Assembly: GCA_020846195.1 (NCBI GenBank)
Contig: JADLEJ010000040.1
Coordinates: forward strand, 34,781-98,780
Direction of reading: 5' to 3'
DNA length: 64,000 nt
From: Nitrospira sp.
GTDB lineage: Bacteria > Nitrospirota > Nitrospiria > Nitrospirales > Nitrospiraceae
Below, one piece after another: positions 45,619 to 55,325 of the stretch. Position 1 is the stretch's first letter. Every line of letters begins with the position of its first letter. The notes under the pieces are model-generated. The model had not been told where the DNA came from, ran no database searches, and was given only the letters and a program-made list of their open reading frames with translations. The translations under genes and the position numbers were made by a program.

Positions 45619-47391
45619 TTAGGCGCGCCGCGCATGAAACAGCGTCAGCCCGCTTCGCAGTTTGGCCTTCGGTAAAATCGTCTTATGCATTGCAAAGGTC
45701 GGAAGCCGCTCAACCGCTTCCTCCCAGCAGAGCTGTGCGCCTGCCCGGCCGATCTCGTCGCCCACCCGTGCCGGCCCTACGATAAACGCATTGCCGCCGG
45801 CCGCCATGCGCTGGACGAGCGCGCGAACCCTGGCAGTCACGGCGCTGCCCTGGTCGAATTCGGCATAGGGAATCCAGGCATAGACAAGATCGTGCGACTC
45901 GAATGGAGCCGTGGCAGGCGCGAGCATGAAGCGGGCTCGCTGCAACCACTCCCACCGTTGTAATTCAGCGCACACGGTCCAGAGTTGCTGCGCTTGCTTG
46001 ATCGCAAACGCTGGATGCCGGATATGCGCGACGACGTCGCGAGGACGATCGAACGGCACGCAGGTCGAGATGACCGCATCGCCATTGTCGATCAAGAGGC
46101 GCGCCGCCCTCACCACAATCTGGCCGATCTCGCGATCCTGCTCAGCGAGATCTTGCAGATAGTCCGCAACAAACGGTTGCGCGGCCAATTCTCCCGCCGG
46201 AGTCTCGTCTTGCGGGTACAGCAGCACCGCACCGAATACCTCTGCAGGCGGCACCGTGGGAACGGCCGGCGCAAAGACCGACCGCCAATCGATGGGACTG
46301 GGCGGGGGCACTTCCGGAGATGAGGGGAGTCTCGCCAATGCCGGCGAAAGCGGCACCTCCTTCAGATCGTCACGATCGCTCAGCTTTAATTGCCCGCCAG
46401 CAATGACCGCAGATCGATCCCAGGCCACCATCCGCCGCCCCTTGGGATTCACATACGACAGGCCCATGGGATCGTCGGCGCAGGTCGCTTTCAGCAACAC
46501 CTCTCCCTGCACGGTCACGCCCACGCGGTGAGCCTCGTCGAAATAGCGCAACGGAGGTGCTGGCGCTGGCAGCCACGCGATCTGATGTGAACGGGAGGGA
46601 TCCATGAAGAGCGCAATGGGATCTCCTCCGGAAGGCGCGTGCGCTGTAAAAAAATTGCTGAAGAGCCGAAACGCCGCATCCGATGGATAGGTCGGAATGC
46701 CACGATAGCGTAGAGGTCGTGGGCTAGGTTGTCCTTCGTTCTGGTCGTCGTAGAGCCCACGAATCAATTCAAAGGCTGCCGACCCGGTGCCGGGAAGCAG
46801 CGATTTAAACAGTTCCACAACGGGCAGAAAGTCGATCTGGTCCCAATGCATCGCGCCCATGCAGGACATGAAGCGCGCCGATTCGAACGTGCCGTCTTCC
46901 AATACGTAGAACGCATCCTTCCGGTGCCGGATCGTCGCCTGTCCATGCGCATCGATGACCAGATCTTCGTCGCCGTAGAAAAAGCGAACTTCTTCGATCG
47001 GCACCCGCATCGCCTGCGCCGCCATGTGGCGAAGATCTTCAGCTTTCAGGCGCTGCCAGCCCGGTTTCGTCGCGAGATTGAGGCGGGTTTCATTGACTAA
47101 ACCACCGGGCTTCAACCCAACCCATCGCCCCCAATCCAGCCGCAAGCGGGCACGCGCCAGCACCGTTCTTCCACGAGAGTCTACGTCCCACTCGCATTCA
47201 TGCAAAGGGTGACCATCAGGATCGGTCGCAAGAAACCGTCGGCCATCGGGCCGATAGAACAACAGATGGCCAGTGGGTTGGCGGGCGACACGGCCGCCGG
47301 ACTGATCGAATTGACGAGCCAGCGTTTGATTGGCAGGAAACCGGAGCGAGTCGGACGTTGCTAGTGCGGTACGAACAGGGTCGCCAGCCAT
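45619..47391 (-). CDS. Large unknown protein (590 residues)
   Basis: The ATG at 47391 directly follows the proA stop codon, so the gene is probably in the proA transcript. No signal peptide or membrane helix. Segments: HLLFYRPDGRRFLATDPDGH, ECEWDVDSRGRTVLARARL, EEVRFFYGDEDLVIDAHGQA, SYVNPKGRRMVAWDRSAVIA, VISTCVPFDRPRDVVAHIRH. The first half seems beta-rich, the second half helical with a possible alpha/beta core (GNAFIVGPARVGDEIGRAGA). No family recognised; a following 230-residue unknown gene may be its partner. Confidence 0.65.
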   Translation of the reverse strand: MAGDPVRTALATSDSLRFPANQTLARQFDQSGGRVARQPTGHLLFYRPDGRRFLATDPDGHPLHECEWDVDSRGRTVLARARLRLDWGRWVGLKPGGLVNETRLNLATKPGWQRLKAEDLRHMAAQAMRVPIEEVRFFYGDEDLVIDAHGQATIRHRKDAFYVLEDGTFESARFMSCMGAMHWDQIDFLPVVELFKSLLPGTGSAAFELIRGLYDDQNEGQPSPRPLRYRGIPTYPSDAAFRLFSNFFTAHAPSGGDPIALFMDPSRSHQIAWLPAPAPPLRYFDEAHRVGVTVQGEVLLKATCADDPMGLSYVNPKGRRMVAWDRSAVIAGGQLKLSDRDDLKEVPLSPALARLPSSPEVPPPSPIDWRSVFAPAVPTVPPAEVFGAVLLYPQDETPAGELAAQPFVADYLQDLAEQDREIGQIVVRAARLLIDNGDAVISTCVPFDRPRDVVAHIRHPAFAIKQAQQLWTVCAELQRWEWLQRARFMLAPATAPFESHDLVYAWIPYAEFDQGSAVTARVRALVQRMAAGGNAFIVGPARVGDEIGRAGAQLCWEEAVERLPTFAMHKTILPKAKLRSGLTLFHARRA

Positions 47392-48726
47392 TTACTCGCG
47401 GATCTGCCCGCTCCCCAGGACGATGAACTTTGAGCAGGTGAGTTCTTCCAAGCCCATCGGACCACGGGCATGAATGCGAGAGGTGCTGATGCCGATCTCG
47501 GCGCCGAGCCCAAACTGATAGCCGTCATTGAGCCTGGTGGACGCATTGACCAGAACCGCCCCTGCGTCGACTTCGCGCAAGAACCGCATGGCTCGCTGAT
47601 AATTAGCCGTCACGATAGCTTCGGTATGCTGCGACCCGTACTTGGCGATATGCTCCATCGCCTCATCCATGTTCTTCACGACCTTCACCGCCAGGACCAA
47701 TTCCAAGAACTCCTTTCCAAAATCATCCTCGTTGGCCGACTTGGCGTCGGACAGCAACTGACAGGTCCTGGAACAGCCGCGCACTTCCACCTTGGCTGCT
47801 TGCAGTTTTTCCATAAGGCGCGGAAGAAAGGTCCGGGCAATCGTTTGATGGACAAGCAGCGTCTCCATCGCATTACAGGTCGAGGGCCGTTGGGCTTTGG
47901 CATTGACGCAAATCGCTTCGGCCATGGCCTGATCGGCATCCGCATCCACATAAATATGGCAGACCCCCGCATCATGCTTCACGACCGGAATCGTGGCATG
48001 CTCGGCAATGGTCTTCATGAGGGACGGCCCGCCACGCGGGATAATCAGATCGATATAGCGATCCTGCTTGAGCAAGACCGGCACGAGCTCGCGATCCGGA
48101 CGTTCGACAAAACTAATGGCGCCAGGGGGAATGCCGGCCTTCTCCGCCGCTTCGGCCAGCACCGCGGCAATGGCCGTGTTCGAGTGAATGGCTTCACTGC
48201 CGCCGCGAAGCACGCAGGCGTTGCCAGACTTCAAACAGAGCGCGGCGGAATCGGCCGTGACGTTCGGACGGGACTCGTAGATGATGCCGATCACCCCGAT
48301 AGGCACACGCACCCGGCCCACTTGCATGCCGTTCGGCCTGGTCCACATCTTGGGCATGTCGCCCAAAGGATCGGGCAGCTTCGCGACTTCTCGGATTCCA
48401 GCCGACATGTCGGCAATCCGCTGCTCCGTGAGCCTGAGACGGTCGGCCATCGCGGCCTTGTCCGGATCAGCACCGAAGGCTTCGACATCTTTCTCATTGG
48501 CTTCGATGAGCAGGGCCTGCTTCTCATCCAGCGCATCGGCCATCGCAAGCAAGGCATTATTTTTCACGACGGTGGAGAGTGTCGAAAGACGACCGGCGGC
48601 CTGCCTGGCCTTGGTCACGAGCTCATGCACATAGTCGGGAATGGAGAGCGGGGGAACGTCTAGAACGTCCTTCGTCTCAGGAGACTCAACGGCGGCTAAC
48701 TCCTGCTGTTCCTCGTCGGAGATCAT
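47392..48726 (-). CDS. proA: Glutamate-5-semialdehyde dehydrogenase
   Basis: About 444 residues from the ATG at 48726, chosen over an upstream start at 48828 that adds unrelated residues. It has VGRVRVPIGVIGIIYESRPN, LCLKSGNACVLRGGSEAIHS, the nucleophile region NAKAQRPSTCNAMETLLVHQ (Cys) and LGAEIGISTSRIHARGPMGL near the C-terminus. It reduces glutamyl-5-phosphate in proline synthesis. The N-terminal 25 residues (MISDEEQQELAAVESPETKD) are longer than in many homologues. No proB lies nearby; downstream are two unknown genes. Confidence 0.94.
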   Translation of the reverse strand: MISDEEQQELAAVESPETKDVLDVPPLSIPDYVHELVTKARQAAGRLSTLSTVVKNNALLAMADALDEKQALLIEANEKDVEAFGADPDKAAMADRLRLTEQRIADMSAGIREVAKLPDPLGDMPKMWTRPNGMQVGRVRVPIGVIGIIYESRPNVTADSAALCLKSGNACVLRGGSEAIHSNTAIAAVLAEAAEKAGIPPGAISFVERPDRELVPVLLKQDRYIDLIIPRGGPSLMKTIAEHATIPVVKHDAGVCHIYVDADADQAMAEAICVNAKAQRPSTCNAMETLLVHQTIARTFLPRLMEKLQAAKVEVRGCSRTCQLLSDAKSANEDDFGKEFLELVLAVKVVKNMDEAMEHIAKYGSQHTEAIVTANYQRAMRFLREVDAGAVLVNASTRLNDGYQFGLGAEIGISTSRIHARGPMGLEELTCSKFIVLGSGQIRE

Positions 48727-48873
48727 GCGTAGCGCTTTCTCTATGAAAAGTGAACGGACGACAGAATACCGCGCGGGTTTGAGGAGGGTCAAGACACCAT
48801 GTGCCGGCCCCATCGAGGACCGATACAAACCGTTACAGCATTAGCGAAAGGCTGCCGATGCCTCACGTCCAAT

Positions 48874-49503
48874 TTAAGGACCAGTTGGAACTATTGGAAG
48901 TTCTGCCTGAGGCGGGATTGGACTGGCCGGATTCTGAAGAGACATCGGAGCCATTCCAGGAATGCTGCCCTGCTGCCCAACTGGTCCTGGAGCTAAGGCA
49001 CCCACTCCGGGCATCCCCACTAGCGCCATCGAAGGATTTGGATGCTGAAACACCCAATCGTAATGCGATTTGCGCCCATCGAAGTGCCTGACCGCAGGAG
49101 GAAAGTCGTGCTGCCAAATTGGCTTGCCCTTGCTTTTGCTCCTGACCCCCATGATTCCTCCGGTGGGAGCGCGCACTAACTCCCAGTCGCCATGGCCAAC
49201 GGGATCCCCATAGACTTTGCGGAGAAACGGCTTGGGCAGTCGGGTCAGTTCGGCCAGCGTTTGCGGATATACCTCTCCTGGCGTCACCCGCCCAGCCTTC
49301 ATCGTAGCCGAATAGAATGCCAGCGCATTCTGAATCTCAATGCCTTTGGATATGAGATCCGCTTCCAGCTCACGCTGGACCATCACTTTCCACTGCCGCG
49401 CCGCCATCGTCACTCCGAGACCGATGAGTACAACGGCAAACATCAAAACGACATAAGAGAAGCCGCGCTCGGTTGCTCTGTTCGTGAATACGGCTCCTCT
49501 CAT
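48874..49503 (-). CDS. Pseudopilin-like protein of the secretion/pilus cluster
   Basis: A 209-residue protein. The N-terminus ATERGFSYVVLMFAVVLIGL looks like a type III signal (G followed by F, then a long helix), but lacks the usual Glu at +5. The soluble part has YSATMKAGRVTPGEVYPQTL and PFLRKVYGDPVGHGDWELVR, which is like a major-pseudopilin C-terminal region; the end is Pro- and Gly-rich. It is the last gene of the cluster, 3 bp from the preceding gene. It may be a minor pseudopilin; T2SS naming is tentative. Confidence 0.65.
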   Translation of the reverse strand: MRGAVFTNRATERGFSYVVLMFAVVLIGLGVTMAARQWKVMVQRELEADLISKGIEIQNALAFYSATMKAGRVTPGEVYPQTLAELTRLPKPFLRKVYGDPVGHGDWELVRAPTGGIMGVRSKSKGKPIWQHDFPPAVRHFDGRKSHYDWVFQHPNPSMALVGMPGVGALAPGPVGQQGSIPGMAPMSLQNPASPIPPQAELPIVPTGP

Positions 49504-49506
49504 GGG

Positions 49507-50103
49507 CTATGGTTGCGGCTCTGCCTCTGCCGCCTCCTCCGTGAGGGGAACCGTATGGTCGACTCGCGCCTGTGTATCTCGAAGCGTCACGCTTTCCGGA
49601 GTGATGGCTTTCACGACAAGATGCCGCTCTACGCGTTGACCGACCCGGCCGATGATCACTTCCTCATTCTTGCTCAGCACTGCCGTATTGCCAGTGTTCG
49701 CCATCGACTCATTCATCCGGATAAATCCCAGGTACCGATAGTGCTCCAATTCAAGAGGTCCCGCTTGCGACTGTAACGCTTGCTCGGAAACTGGAGCAGT
49801 CTGACCGCCGGTCGAGCCATCACCAGCCACCGACACTGCTCCATCGGAGCCAGGCGCCACAAAGATATTTCTCGGAGCGGTAAATGTCGCCTCACGCTGA
49901 GTTCTCGCCGACGCCAACTGCTCGAGGTGAACCCGCAATCCACCTACCCTGGAAATCGAGGGGGTAAGCGATGAGGCCGGGCCAGAGGTATTGACCAGGG
50001 GGATACGAACCGGATCAGGCAGTGCATCCCACTGCCGATACGCCACTCCGCCCCAGAGCGTCACCAGGCCGATTGCAATGATCGCTTTCCGTTTGACATC
50101 CAT
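49507..50103 (-). CDS. PilP/GspC-like periplasmic protein
   Basis: A 198-residue protein with an N-terminal helix (KAIIAIGLVTLWGGVAYRQW) and a Pro/Ser-rich linker. The C-terminal part (LEHYRYLGFIRMNESMANTG to VLSKNEEVIIGRVGQRVERH and SVTLRD) matches the small beta domain of PilP/GspC that contacts the secretin. The positional order after PilM-, PilN- and PilO-like genes supports this. Starts 1 nt after the PilO-like gene stop. Confidence 0.7.
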   Translation of the reverse strand: MDVKRKAIIAIGLVTLWGGVAYRQWDALPDPVRIPLVNTSGPASSLTPSISRVGGLRVHLEQLASARTQREATFTAPRNIFVAPGSDGAVSVAGDGSTGGQTAPVSEQALQSQAGPLELEHYRYLGFIRMNESMANTGNTAVLSKNEEVIIGRVGQRVERHLVVKAITPESVTLRDTQARVDHTVPLTEEAAEAEPQP

Positions 50104-50673
50104 CTATTGCTTACCTTCCAATGAATGCTCGGCCGATTCACCACGAAGATATGTGACAATCTTAATGTTGAAGGTTAACTGCTTGTCGCGTGAACTAGAG
50201 GAACTCGCGAGCTCCATATCTTCAATGAACAGCAGCTCCTCAGCGGTTTCGAGATCATAGATAAACCGCCTCAGATCCTCATACCGCCCAGTCATAGAAC
50301 CTTGCAGCACCCCTTTGCTTGTATTCGCCACCGTAGTCGACTCGGTCTTGTAGGATAACGCCGGCAATGTCACATGATCGCGCTTGGCCTCTTCGGATAT
50401 GCCCAAGGCCAGCGGAGCAAAGTCTCGCTCGACCGGCAGGACCGCCCATACTTGACTCACGTCCTTGCGCGCTTTTCTGGCTTCCCGATGTTGAGCCAGC
50501 ACTTGGCGCGCGGCCCCCCACTCTTTTTCAATCTGGATCCGGCGATCTTCAACTCCACGAACGCCAATCGCATTCACCATCAGCAACCCAGCCAGCAATA
50601 ATACAACCAGCCCAATCCACGGCAACAGCGGAGCATAGGGCTCGGACAACATACGCTGCAACCGGTCGGTCAC
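50104..50673 (-). CDS. PilO-like inner-membrane protein
   Basis: A 189-residue protein: one helix (LLPWIGLVVLLLAGLLMVN), a coiled-coil part (EDRRIQIEKEWGAARQVLAQ) and a ferredoxin-like domain with MTGRYEDLRRFIYDLETAEE and LTFNIKIVTYLRG. This is the PilO/GspM architecture, which pairs with PilN to bridge the cytoplasm and the secretin. Located directly after the PilN-like gene with no gap. Confidence 0.75.
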   Translation of the reverse strand: MTDRLQRMLSEPYAPLLPWIGLVVLLLAGLLMVNAIGVRGVEDRRIQIEKEWGAARQVLAQHREARKARKDVSQVWAVLPVERDFAPLALGISEEAKRDHVTLPALSYKTESTTVANTSKGVLQGSMTGRYEDLRRFIYDLETAEELLFIEDMELASSSSSRDKQLTFNIKIVTYLRGESAEHSLEGKQ

Positions 50674-51297
50674 TTATGCGCCCTCCCGCCTATAGCGCAC
50701 AGTCACATCGAACTCCACCAACCCGCTCGTCCCGACTCGATGCTGAGCTAACACTGGATCTTTGAATTTTGGATGGTCTTGCAACCCGATCGTAAAAGCC
50801 GTGAGGTCTTCCAAGCTCGCCGCCGAACCGGTCAAATGAACGAGAAACCCTCCGGACTCCAACCGAACGCTAGTGAGCGCCAACCGCGGCGGAATCGCTT
50901 GCTCCAGCCCTGCTAAAAACGCCGTCCACGAAAAGAGCCGTTTTTCAAGCAGCCGATTGGCCAATGCGACTTCCGCAGGCAGCTGTTGCAGCGCCCGCTC
51001 GGACAGGTCGATCCCCTCTTGAGCCGCCTCGGCCATAAGCTGCTGATCCTGCTGCAGCACCTGCTCTAACTCAGCACTCATGCGCCAAACGTCTTGGTAC
51101 CCAAGAGCCGTCTGGCCAATACTCCACACGATCGCCACGCAGAGCCCCAGACAACAAGCCATGAGACCAAGCTGAAGCGGGCGCAGATACCACCGATATC
51201 GAGTACCGAGAAGAATCTGAAAGTATCGACGGCGCCCCATCATACCCACAGTGCGGTCAGCAGCGCGGCGCAGGCCGTCTCGAAAAGCCGCCATCAT
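50674..51297 (-). CDS. PilN-like inner-membrane protein
   Basis: About 207 residues from the ATG at 51297, which overlaps the PilM-like stop by 4 bp. A short cytoplasmic N-terminus is followed by a helix (LQLGLMACCLGLCVAIVWSI), a helical segment (ELEQVLQQDQQLMAEAAQEG) and a PilN-type domain with FLAGLEQAIPPRLALTSVRL and LEDLTAFTIGLQDHPKFKDP. PilN binds PilM in the cytoplasm through its N-terminus and PilO in the periplasm. Confidence 0.75.
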   Translation of the reverse strand: MMAAFRDGLRRAADRTVGMMGRRRYFQILLGTRYRWYLRPLQLGLMACCLGLCVAIVWSIGQTALGYQDVWRMSAELEQVLQQDQQLMAEAAQEGIDLSERALQQLPAEVALANRLLEKRLFSWTAFLAGLEQAIPPRLALTSVRLESGGFLVHLTGSAASLEDLTAFTIGLQDHPKFKDPVLAQHRVGTSGLVEFDVTVRYRREGA

Positions 51298-52283
51298 GAC
51301 AACACTCCCGCCAGCGCAGCAAGGGAGTTTACGCCTTGACGATGGTCTCCGCTCCCCCATCCACGCGATTCAATATCCTCCCAGCCCAGCGACTCAACGG
51401 ACAGCGCCAGATGCGCTTCGAGCTTTTCATGCATCGGCGCCATATCGTCGGCGCAGAGCACGGCACGCTTCACCGACACATCCGAATGACGCTGCTGGCA
51501 CATTTCCAGCGACGCCGCACACTCCTCCGCAATTTTCTGCAAGCCGGCATCGGTGCCGCTCAACGCATCCGCCGTCAATAACTTGCAGCGATAGAACAAC
51601 AGGCGCCCCTGTTGGAATACCATAGCGGTCAAGGCTCGATCGACTAAACTGATCCAGAGAAGATCGTCGCCTTTCCACGCAGACCGCCCGGCCACTTTGC
51701 CCCATAAATCGAAGAGCCGCAGGCTCGTCAATCCCACATCGCGCGGCACCAATCCGGCGTTTTCACAGACGGCTTCATACTGACGCAAAACCGATTGATG
51801 AACCGCCACGGCCAAAACCGACTGTGCCGCCCCAGCGACGCGCGGGGAGCCGCTGAACACTTGCGAGACCATAGTCGTGCCGGTGAGCGGGAATAGCTGT
51901 TCCTGGCCAAACCGCCAGCGGATCAATGCCTCGCGTTCATCGGCGCGAGCAGGCAGTTGCTCCATATGCAGAACCACAGCGCGCACCGCCGCATCCGGTA
52001 GCAGCAAGGTCACGGGACGAAGGCAATTGGCCATGACCCGGTGGCCCAGAATCCTAATATCGTGGGGAGGACCGACCAAGGCCTGAATTTTCTCTTCCAC
52101 GACAGTCCGCTGAGCAAGATTCGGTTCGGCCGGTGAGGGCTTGATCGCGCCTTCAGGAAGCGGGGAAGTCACGCACCAATGTCCATGCCTGCTGCGCCAA
52201 TTGGGCCGCGCCTCCGCCCAGGCCACGGACTCCACCCCGATCTTAAGACACTGCCGCGGCCGGCCGCTCATCCACCCCCACAT
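51294..52283 (-). CDS. PilM/GspL-like cytoplasmic actin-fold protein
   Basis: A 329-residue protein with an actin-like layout but weak motifs: SVAWAEARPNWRSRHGHWCV near the N-terminus, DEREALIRWRFGQEQLFPLT, SVLAVAVHQSVLRQYEAVCE and DDLLWISLVDRALTAMVFQQ. PilM-type proteins bind the N-terminus of PilN. Identification rests mainly on size and gene order. Note that sequence conservation is low, so the label PilM rather than GspL or MshI is undecided. Confidence 0.65.
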   Translation of the reverse strand: MWGWMSGRPRQCLKIGVESVAWAEARPNWRSRHGHWCVTSPLPEGAIKPSPAEPNLAQRTVVEEKIQALVGPPHDIRILGHRVMANCLRPVTLLLPDAAVRAVVLHMEQLPARADEREALIRWRFGQEQLFPLTGTTMVSQVFSGSPRVAGAAQSVLAVAVHQSVLRQYEAVCENAGLVPRDVGLTSLRLFDLWGKVAGRSAWKGDDLLWISLVDRALTAMVFQQGRLLFYRCKLLTADALSGTDAGLQKIAEECAASLEMCQQRHSDVSVKRAVLCADDMAPMHEKLEAHLALSVESLGWEDIESRGWGSGDHRQGVNSLAALAGVLS

Positions 52284-52286
52284 CCC

Positions 52287-54011
52287 TCACCCCTCCTCGC
52301 TGAAGGTCACACGATTGATCTCGCGCAGCGAGGTCTCCCCCTGCAAGACTTTCTTGATGGCAGATTGGCGCAGCGTAATCATCCCGTCCGTCACCGCGCG
52401 ATACCGGATTTCCGACAAGGGCCGCTCCGCCAAAATCATCTCTTTGATTTCATCCGTCAGGTCCAGAAACTCCGTAATACACTTCCGCCCACGATACCCA
52501 GTCCCCATGCAATTCGAGCAGCCCTTCCCCTGGTAGAAGGGCGTGTCTTTATATTGCTCGTAGTCGAGGCCTGAGTCCTCCAAGAGCGATTGATCGGCCG
52601 CAACTTGCACCCGGCACGAGGGACAAAGAATCCGCACCAATCGTTGCGCCAATACACAATTCAAGGCCGCAAGAAAGTTATAGGCATCAATGCCCATGGA
52701 GGCGAACCGGCCGATGACGTCGAACACATTATTCGCGTGGACCGTCGTCAAGACCAAGTGCCCGGTCAGTGCCGACTGAATCGCAATCTGCGCGGTCTCC
52801 GCATCGCGAATTTCTCCGACCATGATCTTGTCCGGGTCATGACGAAGGATGGATCGAAGCCCTCGCGCAAAGGTTAGCCCTTTCTTTTCATTGACTGGAA
52901 TTTGCACGACGCCGGCCAATTGATACTCAACGGGGTCTTCGATGGTGATCAGCTTGTCCTCTGTCGTACTCATCTCTGTAATCGCGGCATACAACGTCGT
53001 CGTTTTTCCGCTTCCGGTTGGCCCCGTCACCAGCACCATCCCATACGGCCTGACGATCGCCCGGCGAAACCGTTTCAGATCTTCAGGATTAAAACCCAAC
53101 CGTTCCAGGCGAAGCGCCGAAACTCCCGTGGTAATCGCCTCCCGGTCCAGAATGCGGACAACGACAGATTCACCGAATACGCTCGGAAGAATGGACACGC
53201 GAAAATCGACGGTCTTGCGATCGAGCCGCATGCGGAAACTGCCGTCCTGCGGCACTCGTCGCTCCGCAATATCCAGTTCGGACATGACCTTCAACCGAGA
53301 CACCAACGGCGCATGCAGGCGGAAATCCAACGGTTCCATGGCTGGAACGAGAATGCCGTCTACACGTAATTTGACGCTTGTGGCTCGATCCGAGGCTTCG
53401 ATGTGAATATCGCTTGCGCGGCGCTGCATCGCACTGAGCAAGATTGAATCCAGCAATTTGACGGCCGGGCTTTGATCTTCGGCTACAGGATTGACGGTGA
53501 GCACTTCTTCGCCGCGGTCGTCCTCCTTCACCAAAACGGACCGGTACTCCGCTTCTAATTCCCGCAACGCCTGGCTCGATCCTTCACTTCGCTCAAGCGC
53601 GGAGAGAATCGCGCTCCGCGAGCTCACCACGCGGGCCAACGGCTTGCCGATCAACAATTCCAGCTCATCGAACCCCAATATATTCTGCGGGTCCGCAATG
53701 GCAATGGTCAGCACGCCGGCCTGCTCTTCCATTGGCACAAACGGATGGCGCTGCATCAGCTTCACGGAGATCGACGTATAGAATTGTTGATCGACGCGAT
53801 ACTCGGTCAGCGGCTCATAGGGAAGCCCGTACTGCTCTGCCAGCGCCCTGGCCAGCTGCTCTTCCGACAGCGCCCCTTCGTTCACCAGCGTTTGTCCCAG
53901 CGCTAGGGACACTCCGCCCAAGCGGCGAAGCGCCTGCTCGATCGGCTCCCGGGCAAGGCCCTGGCGCACCAAGACCTCCACCAATGTCGGACGGGCCGTA
54001 CTACGCGCCAC
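52287..54011 (-). CDS. gspE: Type II secretion / type IV pilus assembly ATPase (GspE/PilB family)
   Basis: About 574 residues from a GTG at 54011 (GGAGCGAGG upstream); a GTG at 54035 is an alternative. The N-terminal MshEN-type domain (LVRQGLAREPIEQALRRLGG, LSEEQLARALAEQYGLPYEP) is complete. The ATPase has the Walker A GPTGSGKTTTLYAAITEM, Asp box ITIEDPVEYQLAGVVQIPVN, Walker B ILRHDPDKIMVGEIRDAETA and His box TGHLVLTTVHANN. A tetracysteine zinc region (CPSCRVQ ... CSNCMGTGYRGRKC) is present. It drives pilus or pseudopilus assembly. Confidence 0.93.
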   Translation of the reverse strand: MARSTARPTLVEVLVRQGLAREPIEQALRRLGGVSLALGQTLVNEGALSEEQLARALAEQYGLPYEPLTEYRVDQQFYTSISVKLMQRHPFVPMEEQAGVLTIAIADPQNILGFDELELLIGKPLARVVSSRSAILSALERSEGSSQALRELEAEYRSVLVKEDDRGEEVLTVNPVAEDQSPAVKLLDSILLSAMQRRASDIHIEASDRATSVKLRVDGILVPAMEPLDFRLHAPLVSRLKVMSELDIAERRVPQDGSFRMRLDRKTVDFRVSILPSVFGESVVVRILDREAITTGVSALRLERLGFNPEDLKRFRRAIVRPYGMVLVTGPTGSGKTTTLYAAITEMSTTEDKLITIEDPVEYQLAGVVQIPVNEKKGLTFARGLRSILRHDPDKIMVGEIRDAETAQIAIQSALTGHLVLTTVHANNVFDVIGRFASMGIDAYNFLAALNCVLAQRLVRILCPSCRVQVAADQSLLEDSGLDYEQYKDTPFYQGKGCSNCMGTGYRGRKCITEFLDLTDEIKEMILAERPLSEIRYRAVTDGMITLRQSAIKKVLQGETSLREINRVTFSEEG

Positions 54012-54072
54012 GGCACACCTCGCTCCGAAGGACACCGCTTATCGTGCCTGAAAAAACGATCTTCATGACGCC

Positions 54073-55287
54073 TTACCCAATCGTGCCTGCCATCTGAAAC
54101 ACCGGCAAATACATGATGATGACGATGGCCCCGACAAGCACTCCCATCACCAGCAACAAGGCCGGTTCAATCCACGTGGTCAATTGCGATAACCGCGTAT
54201 CGAGATCGGCTTCATAAAAATCTCCGACATCGCGCAACATGCTTTCCAACGAGCCAGTTTCCTCGCCGACCGACACCATCTCAATAGCCAGTTTCGGTAA
54301 AATGTGCGGGCGCTCAAGCGCCGTCGCCAGCGTGGCTCCTTCGCGAATCTCGCTTTCCGCCTCGTCCAGACCTGACCGCATCCAGCGATTAGACACCGCG
54401 CTGCGCGCGATGCGCAGCGCCTCCACCAGAGGCGTGCCCCCGGCCAAAATGGTCCCCAGAGTCCTAGTCAGCTGCACCGTGTGATGCTTCACCATAATCG
54501 GCCCAATCAAGGGAAGCGCGAGCAAGAGGCGATCCATCGCCAATCGCCCAACCGGCGTCGCATAGTACATCCGCAAACCCAACAGGCCTATACCGGCCAG
54601 GACCAACGCTGGGACAACTTGAGTTTCACTATGTTGCACAATATCCATCAGCAGTTGAGTTGCCCATGGAAGCTGCTTCGCATTTTCTCCATACACCGAT
54701 ACAAAGGTCGGCATCACATAGGTGAGCAGGAAAGCAATCACGCCTATTCCAATGAGCACCAGAAACAGCGGATAGGACAGCGCCTTCGTCACTTTTTGGC
54801 GCAGCGCCATCATGAGCTTCAGATACCCGATATATCGCTGCAACACTTCGGGGAGGTTACCTGACTGCTCCCCCGCCTTAACCGTCGCGATATACAAATC
54901 GGGGAAATAGGCGGTATGCTTGGCTAGCGCATCGGATGATGCCATCCCTCCTCGAATATCCTGCCGGACATCCCGTAGCGCCTGCTGAAATCCCGCGTGC
55001 TGGGCCCGCTCGATCAGTAACTCCCACACTCGCAACACCGGCAAGCCCGACTTCACCAACGCCAAAAACTCCTGATTGAAAATCAAAAACTCTCCCAGCG
55101 GGAGCTTTCCCCAGGACCGCCCGGAAACCGCATGACTGGAGCCGCCCCCTCTCCGTTGACGGAGCGTGAAAACCAGCAGGCCTTGAGACTCCAGTTTGCC
55201 GCGCACCGCAGCTTCTTCGGCCCCCTCGATCTGTCCATCAACGATTGAGCCGTCCGATCGAGCAACTCTGTAGGTGAAGATGGCCAT
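54073..55287 (-). CDS. gspF: Type II secretion / type IV pilus inner-membrane protein (GspF/PilC family)
   Basis: A 404-residue protein with two T2SSF domains. The N-terminal MAIFTYRVARSDGSIVDGQI and EAAVRGKLESQGLLVFTLRQ are typical. Three helices: FLVLIGIGVIAFLLTYVMPT, VVPALVLAGIGLLGLRMYYA and PALLLVMGVLVGAIVIIMYL. The PxF/RDVRQDIRGG and GEQSGNLPEVLQRYIGYLK motifs are conserved. It is the platform on which the ATPase acts. Confidence 0.93.
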   Translation of the reverse strand: MAIFTYRVARSDGSIVDGQIEGAEEAAVRGKLESQGLLVFTLRQRRGGGSSHAVSGRSWGKLPLGEFLIFNQEFLALVKSGLPVLRVWELLIERAQHAGFQQALRDVRQDIRGGMASSDALAKHTAYFPDLYIATVKAGEQSGNLPEVLQRYIGYLKLMMALRQKVTKALSYPLFLVLIGIGVIAFLLTYVMPTFVSVYGENAKQLPWATQLLMDIVQHSETQVVPALVLAGIGLLGLRMYYATPVGRLAMDRLLLALPLIGPIMVKHHTVQLTRTLGTILAGGTPLVEALRIARSAVSNRWMRSGLDEAESEIREGATLATALERPHILPKLAIEMVSVGEETGSLESMLRDVGDFYEADLDTRLSQLTTWIEPALLLVMGVLVGAIVIIMYLPVFQMAGTIG

Positions 55288-55325
55288 GAGAGATACCTGC
55301 GATCCTCAAGAAACGAGGCCTATAA

